The notes below the pieces were generated by a model, which made no database searches, had not been told where the DNA came from, and saw only the letters and a list, made by a program, of their open reading frames with translations. DNA of 64,000 nt from Calliphora vicina (lineage: Eukaryota > Arthropoda > Insecta > Diptera > Calliphoridae). The DNA is taken from NCBI RefSeq assembly GCF_958450345.1, contig NC_088784.1:58460247-58524246 (forward strand), given 5' to 3'. Both the position numbers and the translations under genes were made by a program. This document shows positions 45,030-55,028 of this stretch, piece after piece (within the stretch, counting starts at the first letter, position 1; every line of letters starts with the position of its first letter).

Positions 45030-45115
45030 TCAGTCTATTTGGGAATTGAACTTTCAACCTCCTAATTGATAGATTAGCTCATTACCAAATAGCCTGTCGA
45101 GTCATCTCAACTATA
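45030..45115 (-). repeat. tRNA-like sequence (possible SINE head)
   Basis: On the minus strand, GACTCGACAGGCTATTTGGT, AATGAGCTAATC, AATTAGGAGGTTGAAAGTTC and AATTCCC resemble a degenerate tRNA body with a B-box-like GTTCAATTCC. The T-stem does not pair, so it is not a functional tRNA. It resembles 49524-49610 in layout. Confidence 0.35.
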
Positions 45116-45727
45116 TAATAATAACTTTATAATAAAATAATAAAATTCTGGTTATTGAAATTACTTTTTAAACCCTAAACAACAATACTAGATGTTTAAC
45201 AAGGTCTCATTAAAAATAATTACAAGTCTCCACTTATTATAACTCCACTAAAACATAATTTTAACAATCAATGAAATCCCCTATAAAGTAAATAAAATTA
45301 TCAATTAATGAAATGAAGAATAATAAAAATAGATTAATAATTTTTAATTCAAAATCAAATAAAGATTTCAAAATACAAAAATATAAATTTTAATATTAAA
45401 CTACCTCAAGAGCATTAATGATCGAAATAATAATAAGCATTCAAAAAGAATTTTCCAGAATTTTCAACACAACATCTATTATAAAATTCTCCACTCAAAC
45501 CTAACTTTGTCAAACAAATTTTAATCTCACATTTCTAACACAATATTTTAGATTCAAAAAGCTAATTAAGCAGATAATAAAATTTATCATTTTTAAAACA
45601 TAAAATTAAATCAACAACAACTTTAACCACAACTTCAAAAATCCAATATTTTCAAAGTTTACATCAAGTCTACATAAAATAATATGGTCTACAAAATATT
45701 TCAAACTATAAATATTAAAAATATTTA

Positions 45728-45969
45728 GCTTCTAATATTAAAAAAATTCAAAGATTCCAAAATAAAATATTACGAATGATAACAGCAGCGCCTTGGTATG
45801 TGAGAAATATTAACACCTAGGTGTCTCCCTGGTGAAAAATGAAATAAAAAAACAAGCGGAGTCATATTTGAAAAAGTTAGAAGTTCACCCAAACCCACTT
45901 CTACGAACATTAATGAGAAGTAATGGCTACATCCGACTAAGAAGAAGGAATCCAACAGACCTGCGCTGA
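45728..45969 (+). pseudogene. Jockey-like LINE ORF2 C-terminus
   Basis: Plus strand reads IKKIQRFQNKILRMITAAPW then YVRNINT and a stop. Shifting one base, it continues HLGVSLVKNEIKKQAESYLK, KLEVHPNPLLRTLMRSNGYI and RLRRRNPTDLR with a stop at 45967-45969. This is the conserved tail of jockey-clade ORF2 (QR.Q.K.LR.IT.APWY.RN ... VP.V..EI). It follows the RT segment ending LWG at 43262 and is separated from it by the nested insert. One frameshift. A minus-strand 61-codon ORF here is an antisense shadow. Confidence 0.88.
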
Positions 45970-46125
45970 TGATAGCATCTATAAATTAAACATAATTTTT
46001 CGTCCAACTGTGGTGGAACGTAAATAAAAATTAATATTTAGATTTAAGATTTGAACAAATTATTGATAGTTCACATTATTTTGTGAAGATACAATAAATA
46101 AAATATGAAATAAAAAAAAAAAAAA

Positions 46126-46975
46126 CTTTATGGAAGTACAAACGAATAGAAGTACGTACGATGACATGGAAATGCCCATATATTACCATTATCCTAACAA
46201 AAATATATCCCAAAAAACCCTTACCGAAACAATTTAAATTAGCGTTAAAATTCCTAGTTAAGTTTCCTGCAAATACACTGAAGAACTCAGCCTTAATCCG
46301 GAAAATAATAATAAATAAAATACATATGGGCAAATCCATATCATCGTACGTAACATTTGTACGCCATAGAGTGGAATAGATTTTGCAAGAATAAGAGTAT
46401 CTGAAAAATAATTTGGTCTTTATGATTTGTTTTACTATATTTTAAAAAAATAATAAGTTCTTTCGAAACATTATTGTTCAAAATATCGAGCGAAATAAGA
46501 GTGCATCGTACGTGACATTAGACGGAAGTAATTTTGTGTTACATGTAGAAATATGCGAAAATTTGCGAATCGTACGTGATAGATTTTTCTCTTATAGTAA
46601 AACAATATACATATATTCTGTAAATATACATATGTATACAAAAACTCAAAAAAGGAAATAGAAAATATATATTCGGTATCAATAAACAATTTGAGCAAAA
46701 AAACAATCAGAGTTAAATTCATTTCATACTACATGATAATTGAGAGCTTATTTTTCGCCGAAATCTTAGCCTTAAACATACCAATTAAATTAAAAAATGA
46801 AATATAGTCAGTTTAAACTATTATTTTTGTACTAAAAATGTATACTTTCATATAATAAGATCTTAGTGTTTTCTCCCATTCAAATCATTTTGAAAAAAGT
46901 TTCAAGGGTTTTTGTTTTTTCAGTAACGGTTGTCATTCTCGTGGAATTGCCCATATACAATACAAACATACATAC
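46126..46975 (-). repeat. Family E repeats in tail-to-tail arrangement with ACGTACGAT motifs
   Basis: 46126-46182 resumes the copy broken by the LINE (GTACGTACGATGACATGGAA then ATGCCCATAT). 46320-46975 is a second copy in opposite orientation: its start ATATGGGCAAATCC...ATCGTACGTAAC is the inverse of the first, and its far end is GTTGTCATTCTCGTGGAATTGCCCATA. The two make a 204-bp inverted pair (46150-46353). ACGTACGAT occurs at least four times. ORFs at 46076, 46161 and 46471 are incidental. A third copy is at 60140. Confidence 0.6.
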
Positions 46976-48710
46976 ATATATGTAGTTCACAGTTGTCTAA
47001 ACACATTTAATTGTAGATTTCTTGATAATTTAATTATTGTTGTAACCCAACTATGACAACTAACTACTATACTTTGCATTCAATTCAGTTCCATTCCAGC
47101 TTTTCAGTCATTCACTATAAAAATTACCTTATTAGTTTTTATTATTTAAGTGTTTTCCACCTCCTCTTATCTATCCCTCGAGCACTAAACTGATACCAAG
47201 ACACACAGCTAGGAAAGTCTAATTTTTTTTTTACAATTTTAACTGAAATTGAAACTGGTTTTCGTGTCATTTCATTTTCATTGTTAAAAAAAACGAATTG
47301 TTGTTGAATTTGCTTAACAAAAGTCGTACATATTATACAAATTTACTTGTACTGTAAATGTATTTTTGTATGAAGTTGGATGTCAAAAGAAATTCGTTTT
47401 CAACCTTTTGTCTGTCTCTGAGTTTGTGTTAACTTTTGGTCTTTTTTTTAATGAATCATTTTCATTACGAATGTGTTTTTTTCGGGGTCTACTGTTAAAA
47501 TCTGCAGGCATACAGTCACTTCATAAGACTACGATGAGTGTTTTATATTTAGGTGTTTTGGGTTTTTTCTTCCCAACATACATTCATACTTGAGTATGAG
47601 AGTATTATTATGTAATTTTATTTAATTCTGTTGAAGTGCTTTAATTTTGTATAGTTTTTGACTTTCATCGATTTTGTAATAATGTTTTGGAATTGTTTAC
47701 GTCCAAGTTGATTAATCATGAGGGCATTTTATTTGAAGCTTATTCAGTCATTTTGTCTGTTTTTGTTAATTGTTCGTTAGTTAAGCTGTTAATAAGTACT
47801 TAGTTTAAGCTGAATTGTCTCGTTTCCTTTAAGCAAATTATTTAAGCATGGGAAACAAAAGACTTAAACAACGCACATAAAATTAAAGATTTTTTTGGAT
47901 GTATATTTTGAATCTCTCAAAAGTTACTCTTTAATGATGCAATATAAAGTTTTAAAAAACCAATAATAATACATTTTTTATTTCTTTTAACACTTTAAAG
48001 GAAGTCATTTTTATATTTACGGAAATATTTTTATTTCGTATTTGGTTGAAAGCGAAAGGGTTTATTACCAACAAAAGCATAAAATTTTAGCATAGTGGGA
48101 AATTTAATTAACATTTATAAAATGCTGCTAGTATTTCTTCTTCAGTTTTAGTAAACATGCGGCTAAATATTTCAATGCTTATAAATACTTCTAAAAATAG
48201 TATTTTTAACATTTCATCATATTTCACTTTCTAAATATTGCCAAAATTCAAACTCACGCAATTTCAATTTCTATTAAATTAATTTTATTTTATTTATGTC
48301 ATAGATAAAAATATTGATTATGTGAAATGTAACAAAATATTATCTTATTTTTATGATTGTTAACAGTCAATGGCTAATTAATCGAGTAAATAAAACAAAA
48401 CTTTCGCTGAAAATTCTTTTTAACATATTTAGTTTTTATTTGTATAAAGAAAACATCATTTAATAACTAATAAATACAAAAATATTTCTTTTCAAAAGAC
48501 ATTTATATGATAATGGTAGTTTATATAATATTCGTAAGTAATGGAAAAGAAAAGACATAAATATGTTTAAATCAAATTTAAAATGTTTAAAATATGCTTC
48601 ATTAAAGAAACATAAAACAAAAGGTTAACAAACTTTTGGCATAAGTTTGTCTTGTATTAACCCATATTCATAATTATACGAGATAAAAATAAATAAATTT
48701 TTAAACAAGC
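46976..48710. other. Unique AT-rich DNA
   Basis: No repeat partner found. A short ORF at 47366-47593 (+) has no domain. Pyrimidine-rich sequence near 47155-47180 (TTTCCACCTCCTCTTATCTATCC) is the only splice-like feature, with no coding frame behind it. Confidence 0.35.
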
Positions 48711-48796
48711 TTGTTTATACTAGAGTTGGCTAAATTTTAGAAAATAATTATTTGTTATCTAAACCATAATCGCAGTAGCCTCTTGATTTATCGCTT

Positions 48797-48841
48797 AGAT
48801 ATCTAATATGCGCTAATTATTAGATATCTTATATGCGCTAC
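48797..48841 (+). repeat. Short direct repeat TAGATATCTWATATGCGCTA
   Basis: Two 20-bp copies differing at one base, 25 bp apart (48797 and 48822), followed by CGCACTTTC. The function is unknown. Confidence 0.7.
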
Positions 48842-49340
48842 GCACTTTCATGTTAAAGTAGCGAGACTCTACAGTGCCAGTTAGTTAAACAATAAATAAT
48901 TTATTTGAGAAAAGTTTCAAAGCAATATATTTTACGAGTCCAAAAATAAACGATTTTAAATTCTAAAATTGGGACAATTTTTAATATTCATATTTTTTTG
49001 AGCAAAAACCTTTAGTTCAATACTATTACGAAATTGCATTATCAATTTGAATTTATCGGTTTTAACACGGGTTTCCACATCCACCATCTTTTGTATTCAT
49101 TGTGTACTTATCAACACAGTACTGCCAACATTAACTGTTAAAGCTGCTAACATTAAGGCTGCTGAAAGCTCTAAAAATAGAACATTATAGTTTTGTTCGT
49201 TAGATAATTCATGAAACTTCTATAAGATGGCACTGTGTATATAAATAGGTACAACAGTTTACTATTGGCGCTGTTAGAATTGACATCAACTGCATTACCA
49301 GTGTGTAACATAAGTGTTTGCATTAAAAGAGTGTGACTAT

Positions 49341-49716
49341 CCCAGTAAAAACTTCGCTTACAAAGCTACAAGTAATGACTTTATTAATAACTTACTTTGT
49401 AAGTAGTAAAGTATGAACAATCAAAACAAATAAACAGTTACTTTTTCTCAATTTGAAATTTTTTTTGATTGCATGTTTATTTTTAGTAAAACAGAAAAGA
49501 AAATAGTATTACTATGTGAAAACCAATGACTAACCAGTGGTGTAGTGAGTACAACAGTTGACTAGAAGTTGGATGGTTGTTGGTTCAACTCGTGGCTACG
49601 ATTTATTGTTTTTGTAAATACATAATTAATAAATAACTCTACCAACAAAACAATTTACAAAAATATTTTTACAAATTTTATTTTTCGACTTATTTGTAAG
49701 AAAAGTTTTTGCTGGG
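49341..49716. mobile_element. MITE with CCCAGYAAAAACTT ends in the LTR
   Basis: The left end CCCAGTAAAAACTTCGCTTA pairs with the right end GTAAGAAAAGTTTTTGCTGGG. AT flanks both sides (49339-49340 and 49717-49718). The other LTR copy reads GAGTGACTATTTAAACTG at this point, an empty site containing a single AT, so a 2-bp duplication is supported. 376 bp with no coding frame. Confidence 0.75.
49524..49610 (+). repeat. tRNA-like sequence inside the MITE
   Basis: GTGGTGTAGTGAGTACAAC resembles an A box region, and GGTTGTTGGTTCAACTCGTG a B box, about 35 nt apart. Stems are poor, so a tRNA-derived SINE-like piece is more likely than a working tRNA. Confidence 0.35.
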
Positions 49717-49989
49717 ATTTAAATTGTGTAAATTCAAATAAATAAAGAATTGTACAAAATTACGGATCGCTTTTATTTGCAATTAAAAGAATACGGTTTA
49801 TTTAAAAGAAATAAACCACCGTTTTTAAAAGGTAAATATGTAACAATATTTTAAATTTCGGAGACAACTTTACAATGCTAAAATTTACTAATTAATTTAG
49901 AAAATGTTCTTCGATTACACGAAAACAATCACATAAACATTTTTTGTATGGGTCCAAAAATATGTGACATTAAATTGAGTATTATATAA

Positions 49990-50345
49990 ATTTTATAGAT
50001 TCTTTATCCACAGCCCCTGTTCCGATTCGTCCCAATTATGCTTAAACTTCATGCAGTGATAAGAAATTTATTTGAATACTGTCACGATTATAGTTCTGTA
50101 GATAATCGAAAATAACTATTTACTTTGTATGGACGGTGCCAGGCCCATTTATCCAATTATGCTCATATTGCACCGCATTGTATATCACAAAATTAAAATT
50201 TTAATTACCTTTCCGACGATACCAACCACAACTATATTCTGTCAATTACTTGACAACATATCATGTAAATTGGATCAGCCGGTTGGAAATGGCAGATTTA
50301 TTTCCAAAATATGTTAAATCTGCCCCACTGTGCGTTGGTAAATGA
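49990..50345 (+). repeat. Copy of the 26.6-28.1 kb unit repeat
   Basis: CCCCTGTTCCGATTCGTCCC, GTGATAAGAAATTTATTTG and AATAACTATTTACTTTGTAT then GGACGGTGCCAGGCCCA follow one unit of the 26639-28072 repeat. It ends GCCCCACTGTGCGTTGG, a string that also closes the repeat at 63208. The 62-codon ORF at 50129 is part of it. Confidence 0.6.
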
Positions 50346-51019
50346 GAAGAATTGTAAAATGTGAACATTCGAGGATCTATTAATAATAGTTGTTGCTATA
50401 GCAGCAGTGGTTGCTGAGTTGACAGACCTTGAAGATTTACTAAGTGTTGTTTTAGCAAACAGAATTTAAAAATTGACCGTTACGTTAAATAGTTTTATTA
50501 TATTCAAAAACTTTCAACACAGTAGTGATGTAGTTAACCAATAGTTCTGTACTAAACATTTCTTAAAAATTTCTACCCAGTTTTCGCAATAATATTTTGT
50601 ATTGTAAACTGAAAATATTAACTAATATGTTAAAAAGTAGGACAGCTACAATTATAAAAAAACTGTTAACATAAAGTTTTGTTGAGAATTGACTTGAGGG
50701 CAAAGCTGGCCTTGTCTTAGAATGTTGTTGTTTATTAAATTTAATTTTAATTATTCAAAAATTCTTCTTTAGCTTTAAAATTGCAAAATAATACAAGACC
50801 ACACAGATAATTTTCATTAAAAAAATATGTATTTCATCACTTATCACAAATTAAATCTCAAAATTCTTTGAAAATATCAAAAGTCTTAAGAAATAAACTT
50901 TTTTTTTACGAACTAGACAAAATAAAATATTTAAGCAACAAACTTGTTATTATTTTAATTTGATTTTTAATTCTAATTAATTTTCTTTCTTTCTCTATTT
51001 ATTCTTCTTCTCATTCCAG
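50346..51019 (+). other. Unique intronic DNA ending in a strong splice acceptor
   Basis: 50,970-51,019 is a long pyrimidine-rich run (TTTCTTTCTTTCTCTATTTA, TTCTTCTTCTCATTCCAG) ending in CAG at 51017-51019, one of the best acceptor signals in the window. The preceding DNA is AT-rich with no repeat partner. Confidence 0.55.
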
Positions 51020-51020
51020 C

Positions 51021-51101
51021 ATGGCAAACGATGGTATTTTAATTAATAAATTTATAAATATGTTGAACATGTTACATAAAAGCAGAACTCAAATAAATTA
51101 A
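51021..51101 (+). CDS. Upstream ORF, 26 codons, in the exon leader
   Basis: The ATG lies one base after the acceptor CAG and reads MANDGILINKFINMLNMLHK with six more residues, then TAA at 51099-51101. It ends about 96 nt before the main ATG at 51198, so reinitiation is possible. If the exon is spliced as proposed, this frame lies in the 5' UTR and could dampen translation of the main frame. No homology is recognised. It may be incidental. Confidence 0.25.
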   Translation: MANDGILINKFINMLNMLHKSRTQIN

Positions 51102-51197
51102 GCAACTTTAACTTTATTAAAACGAGATAAAAGAAAAGAAATTCTAAGAAATAGAAAAAAAAGAAAAACATAATTAAAGTTAAATAGTTAAAAAATT

Positions 51198-51369
51198 ATG
51201 CGTCGAAAAACTCAACGAAATTTAAATTTTAACACAAATTTCAACAGCTTGACAATGAAACGTCATCCTCCATACTACAATAAACTGTTAAAGATCTCTG
51301 CAAGTGGGACGACATCAAAAATGTTAATTGTTTCAGTAACTTTGTTTATGGTGTTGGCGAATTTTGCTG
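51198..51369 (+). CDS. First coding exon with signal peptide, phase-1 donor
   Basis: The frame opens MRRKTQRNLNFNTNFNSLTM, is basic and Asn-rich, then continues KRHPPYYNKLLKISASGTTS and KMLIVSVTLFMVLANFAG. The last 15 or so residues are hydrophobic and end in a small-residue stretch, like a signal peptide with a long cytosolic n-region; Met20 or Met42 are alternative starts that would shorten it. After 57 codons plus one base comes GTAAGT (51370-51375), a consensus donor, so the intron is in phase 1, common after signal-peptide exons of Ig-superfamily and other extracellular proteins. Without splicing the frame stops two codons later. The exon begins at 51020 after a strong acceptor, so there is at least one upstream noncoding exon. 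It is unique in a window otherwise full of repeats. I cannot name the gene; the role as a secreted or membrane protein is inference. Confidence 0.6.
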
Positions 51370-51375
51370 GTAAGT

Positions 51376-52227
51376 AAATAGTTTTAATTTCAGTTATCTA
51401 CTGGTGGCTAATTTTTCAATTTACATGCTTACATTTTTATGGAGCCCTCTTAAGTAAATGTAAATTATTTAAGCCAATATATCAAAAGGTTTTTCTATTA
51501 TTATTTAAATAGAGCTGTTAAAAAACATTAGTATCTGTATAGATTAGGGAGGCTCTTATTTTGGACTTTAAAGAATTTGAAAAACAATTTTTTTTCAACA
51601 TTCAATTTTAACATTTTGGAATTTGTGAGCATCGAAAATCCAAAATGAGCAAAATAAAGATCACCCTAGTGTACATGTCTTCTATATGGCTTTACAAATT
51701 GATAAACTGACATACATTCTTGTTGTTTATTATCACTGAATTTGTCTAAATTTATTTTTTTGAACTGCTGAAATAAAAACAATGACAATTGTTTAAACAA
51801 TTTCAGATAAGCTGGATGGATGATTGAGTGTGACTGTTTAGTTGTGGTGTCGTCAATGACTGATGTCTGTAGCATACCAAATTGTTTATGTGCTACAAAT
51901 GTGATAAATTTTATTTACTATGCACATTTTATCTTTCCAAAGTCATTTGTTTTAGTAGCTTATGTTTTTCTTCGAAAATAATAACAATTCATTAATTCAA
52001 TACGAGTACAATGGCTTCAACTATGCTACGGGTATGTCCTAGTTTTTCTTGATTTTTTTCTTCAGATGTTTTAATTTTTTCCATAAATCTGCATAAAACA
52101 TTTGACGTACTACAACATATTTACATATCGTCACCTAAAATGCAAAACAACGTATCATCAAAAAATTCGAAATTTATTTTATTATTGATTTCGATTCACT
52201 ACATCATATTACATACATATGTATGTC
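51376..52227 (+). other. Intron-like DNA after the coding exon
   Basis: AT-rich, no repeat partner. The ORF at 51666-51875 (-) has no domain. Confidence 0.4.
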
Positions 52228-52322
52228 ATTCCCACGACAGCCGGTTCTACGCTCCGGAATGACCCGAGTTCAATCGGCCAAGGGCTGTCAAATCAGCAAA
52301 CACTGCTGCTACAACAACAACA
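52228..52322 (+). repeat. GC-rich retroposon-like tail ending in CAACAACAACAAC
   Basis: CCCACGACAGCCGGTTCTAC, GCTCCGGAATGACCCGAGTT, GGCCAAGGGCTGTC and CTGCTGCTACAACAACAACA form an abrupt GC-rich island in AT-rich DNA with a simple-repeat tail. It resembles short retroposed pieces common in fly genomes, recalled from general knowledge. Flanking ACATATGTATG on both sides could be a target duplication or chance. Confidence 0.45.
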
Positions 52323-52654
52323 ACATATGTATGTGTACAAAATTTTAAACATTTACTATCAAAAATAACCAAGTTATAACAAAAATTTAAACTAAAGTAT
52401 CATCAAGTACATGATTTTCTTAAACAAAATAACGTATACGCTTTGAGTAATTAATTAATAAATCGTTTTTACCTTATTTTAGGTATTATTCTATTTTTTT
52501 TTTAAATAAATTTGTTGTAATTGAATATTTTTTGCAGTCTTTATGATATTTTAATGATGTACGTTTTTTTAGTTTAAAAAAGTAGTTGTTAGTACTTAAT
52601 TAAAGTAAAAAAACATAAAAAAAATTAAAAATGTGTATCTGTGGAGTTTGGACA

Positions 52655-52995
52655 AAACATCTTAAGTCGAGATAAGAAGATATCTTAGTTTTTTTTTTAT
52701 AATAAAACTAAGTTTTCAAAACGCTCCGTTTACACTAATGTACTTCTTCTTATGAATATTAGTTTCTGAGATATCATAAAAAAACAAAACTTATTTGGAG
52801 TTGTTGTTGATTTGTTTTTGACAAAACAACTTAATTCGCAATTATTTTATTATTTATCCAATGTATAATTCTTTGAGACAAATAATAAAGTTCTTCAAGG
52901 ACAAATAATAAAATATTGTTCGATAAATTCAATTGTTTTTGCGCTCTCCTGAAAAATTTTAAAATTCCACTTAAGTTGTTCTGTCAAAAGTTCAC
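52655..52995. repeat. Inverted ACAAAACAWCTTAAG motifs
   Basis: GGACAAAACATCTTAAGTCG (52662) and TGACAAAACAACTTAATTCG (52819) face CACTTAAGTTGTTCTGTCAA (52968). The outer pair would make a 330-bp TIR element with about 20-bp ends. Weakly supported. Confidence 0.35.
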
Positions 52996-53096
52996 AGATA
53001 TATAAACAGCTTTTATTTAAAATAAAACAAATATTTTTATTTAAGTTTTTATTTTTTCATAAAAATTTATATTGATGATACGTTTTTTTGTTTCAG

Positions 53097-53116
53097 AAAA
53101 TAACAATTCAAAAGAA
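53097..53116 (+). CDS. Candidate 20-nt microexon
   Basis: The acceptor CGTTTTTTTGTTTCAG ends at 53096 and a donor GTAAGC starts at 53117, leaving 20 nt. Joined to the phase-1 exon ending at 51369 the frame stays open (ENNNSKE) and becomes phase 0. The first residue would fall right after the predicted signal cleavage region. Such short exons are rare and AT-rich DNA gives acceptor-like strings by chance, so this is only a candidate. Confidence 0.25.
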
Positions 53117-54087
53117 GTAAGCCACATATCTTAAAGTGTGTTTTGCAAAAATTAGTTGTTTTCATAACGTATATTTCTAGTGACATTGTAATTCAGATTT
53201 GAAAATTTTGTTTCAATATCTCAAGTAGTTTTTATTTTATATCGTTTTTTTGCTTCTCCTATAAGCTTTTGAAAAGTAATGTTACGTTATTTTGCATTTT
53301 AGTTGACGATATGTATTTACAATAATCCATAAAATGTTGTACGTGTTTAAAGAAATTATTATTTTGTTAACAATTATGATTCACAAGTGAGTGTCTATAA
53401 ATTTTAAAAGAAAGACAGAAAAAAAAGTTTAAACAATTTTATTTAATATCAAATACATGAATAGGTTAACAGTTTATTTTATTGATACATATGTATATTT
53501 TTTGCCATATTTGCTATGTATACTTTATGATTGTGTAATATTTAATTATTCATCGTTTTTTTTTTAAATCATTGTAGCAATTAATGTCACATTTTTGAAT
53601 GCTGTATTTTTCTCTTTTGAAAATATTGGGTGTGTAAATATGCAAATGGCTTACGTATTTTTTTTGATATACAACATACATGCATAAAAAAGTAGTAAAA
53701 TAATAATAGGTAAATTGATATATTTTAGAAATTTATTTTTATTTCAATGTAGGTTAAATATTGTTTTTTAAGAGTGGTTTCAAATTTAATGGTAGTTTAA
53801 ACTAGATATGTGTAAAGCAATGACACCTAAATAATTCCAAGCTTAAGAATTTAGTTATCATATACTTAAGAATTCTTCAAAAAGAATATTGATTAACAAA
53901 CAACAAAAAATAATATTCATGAAAGTAGCCAGAGATTAAAACCCAGATACAAAAATTATTTATTCAGATCTTGCTAGTATTTTCAAAATTTTAAAAATAA
54001 TAACGACCTCAAATAGGCATACAATCTACAAACCTAACATAGACTAAGTCCCTTGCCCCCATTAATACGAAGTCTGATTATGCGTTA
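53117..54087. other. AT-rich DNA, nothing recognised
   Basis: No repeat partner, no convincing exon. Confidence 0.35.
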
Positions 54088-54092
54088 ACTAA

Positions 54093-54145
54093 TAGTTATA
54101 CTGTCGGTTAAAATTATTTTTGTATGAAAACTGTCAGTATAACTA
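54093..54145. repeat. Short hairpin
   Basis: TAGTTATACTGTCGGTT (54093-54109) pairs with AACTGTCAGTATAACTA (54129-54145) at 15 of 17 positions with a 19-nt loop. Size is miRNA-precursor-like but it more likely belongs to a MITE end, since the paired strings are followed by TACTGGGGATTAGCG-type sequence. Confidence 0.45.
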
Positions 54146-54513
54146 CTGGGGATTAGCGTCTAATTTTTTTGCTGTATATTTGTAGCTAGAAAATAAAAAT
54201 AAATGTTAGTTCACATCGATTCTCAACTTTTAAAATATTTGAGTACAGTAAGTAGCTTTATCAATAAAAAGAAAAGTTTTTTCTAAATATGAATTATCAA
54301 ATTATCGAATACATTCAAAAGGTGAATTACAAACTAACATATTCATCAAAAACTCACCAGTTCTTGCTGATTGTGCGAACTTATGATTTTACCTGTCACT
54401 TAGGGTGAAACAAGACATAATATTTTAACACGTCCTAAGCAGGGGATCAATTACCCTTTTGGATTACTATGAGCTTATAGCTGGTCCAAAGTTACCTTAC
54501 TGGTTAACTAGTT

Positions 54514-55028
54514 ATTATACTTTACACCACCATAGTGGGGAGGGTATAATGCGTTTGTGCAGATGTTTGTAACGCCCAAAAATATTGGTCTAACACCCAC
54601 CTAAAAGTTACCGATCGACTTAGAATCACTTTCTGATTCGATTAAACGATGTCCATGTAAACCTTTTGTGCAAAGTACAGGTCGCAATTTTGAAGATATT
54701 TCGATCAAATTTAGTACATATAATTTTTGTCGGTCCAAGGACCAAACCTATTGAAACTGGCTGAAATCGATCCACTATTTCACCTAGCCCCCATACAAAT
54801 GTCCTCCCGAAACTGGACTTTATCGGTCACAAATTTTTAATTTATATATGTATCTCTTTGTTATGATCGGTCCATAATTAGTCATAGCTCCCATATAAGG
54901 CCCACTTGCGAAAATCACTCACGAATATAAATTATTGATATTTCAAAAGAAAAATGTTTTTGCTCATTTACTTGGTGTATGGTATTATATGGTCGAGCTT
55001 GACCGACCATACTTTCATACTTGTTTTA
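54514..55028 (+). mobile_element. DINE-1/Helentron-like repeat
   Basis: Starts TTATACTTTACACCACCATA and GTGGGGAGGGTATAATGCG. Contains CTAACACCCACC, GATCGACTTAGAATCACTTT, GCCCCCATACAAATGTCCTC and AGTCATAGCTCCCATATAAG. Ends TTATATGGTCGAGCTTGACC, GACCATACTTTCATACTTGT. The middle GTCCGTCC tract is reduced to GTCCATG. Same subtype as 11238 and 58731. Confidence 0.75.

Larger units (their letters stand above)
42483..46125 (+). mobile_element. 5'-truncated jockey-like LINE with poly(A) tail and nested insertions
   Basis: The reverse transcriptase region (42483-43262) and ORF2 C-terminus (45728-45969) read in order on the plus strand. A short 3' UTR follows, with AATAAATAAAATATG and a 14-bp poly(A) (46112-46125). 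About 2.46 kb of unrelated AT-rich DNA (43263-45727), including a TA-flanked MITE, separates the two coding parts. The 5' part of the element (ORF1 and most of the endonuclease/RT start) is absent, as usual for LINE insertions. It inserted into a family E repeat. Confidence 0.8.
49105..49845 (+). mobile_element. Solo LTR interrupted by a MITE
   Basis: A U3-like part (GCCAACATTAACTGTTAAAG, GCTGCTAACATTAAGG) leads to GATGGCACTGTG and a TATA box (TATAAATA, 49241-49248). After the MITE come TTTAAATTGTG, AATAAATAAAG (polyadenylation signal near 49737-49746), GGTTTATTTAAAAGAAATAAA and the end GGTAAATATGTAACA (49845). The same order, inverted, is at 4415-6012. No adjacent gag/pol or second LTR. The 5' boundary is approximate. 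Confidence 0.6.

Noticed and set aside
45770..45955. 61-codon minus-strand ORF
   Set aside because: Antisense of the plus-strand LINE ORF2 C-terminus.
49524..49610. Functional tRNA gene
   Set aside because: A and B box-like strings exist but T and acceptor stems do not pair.
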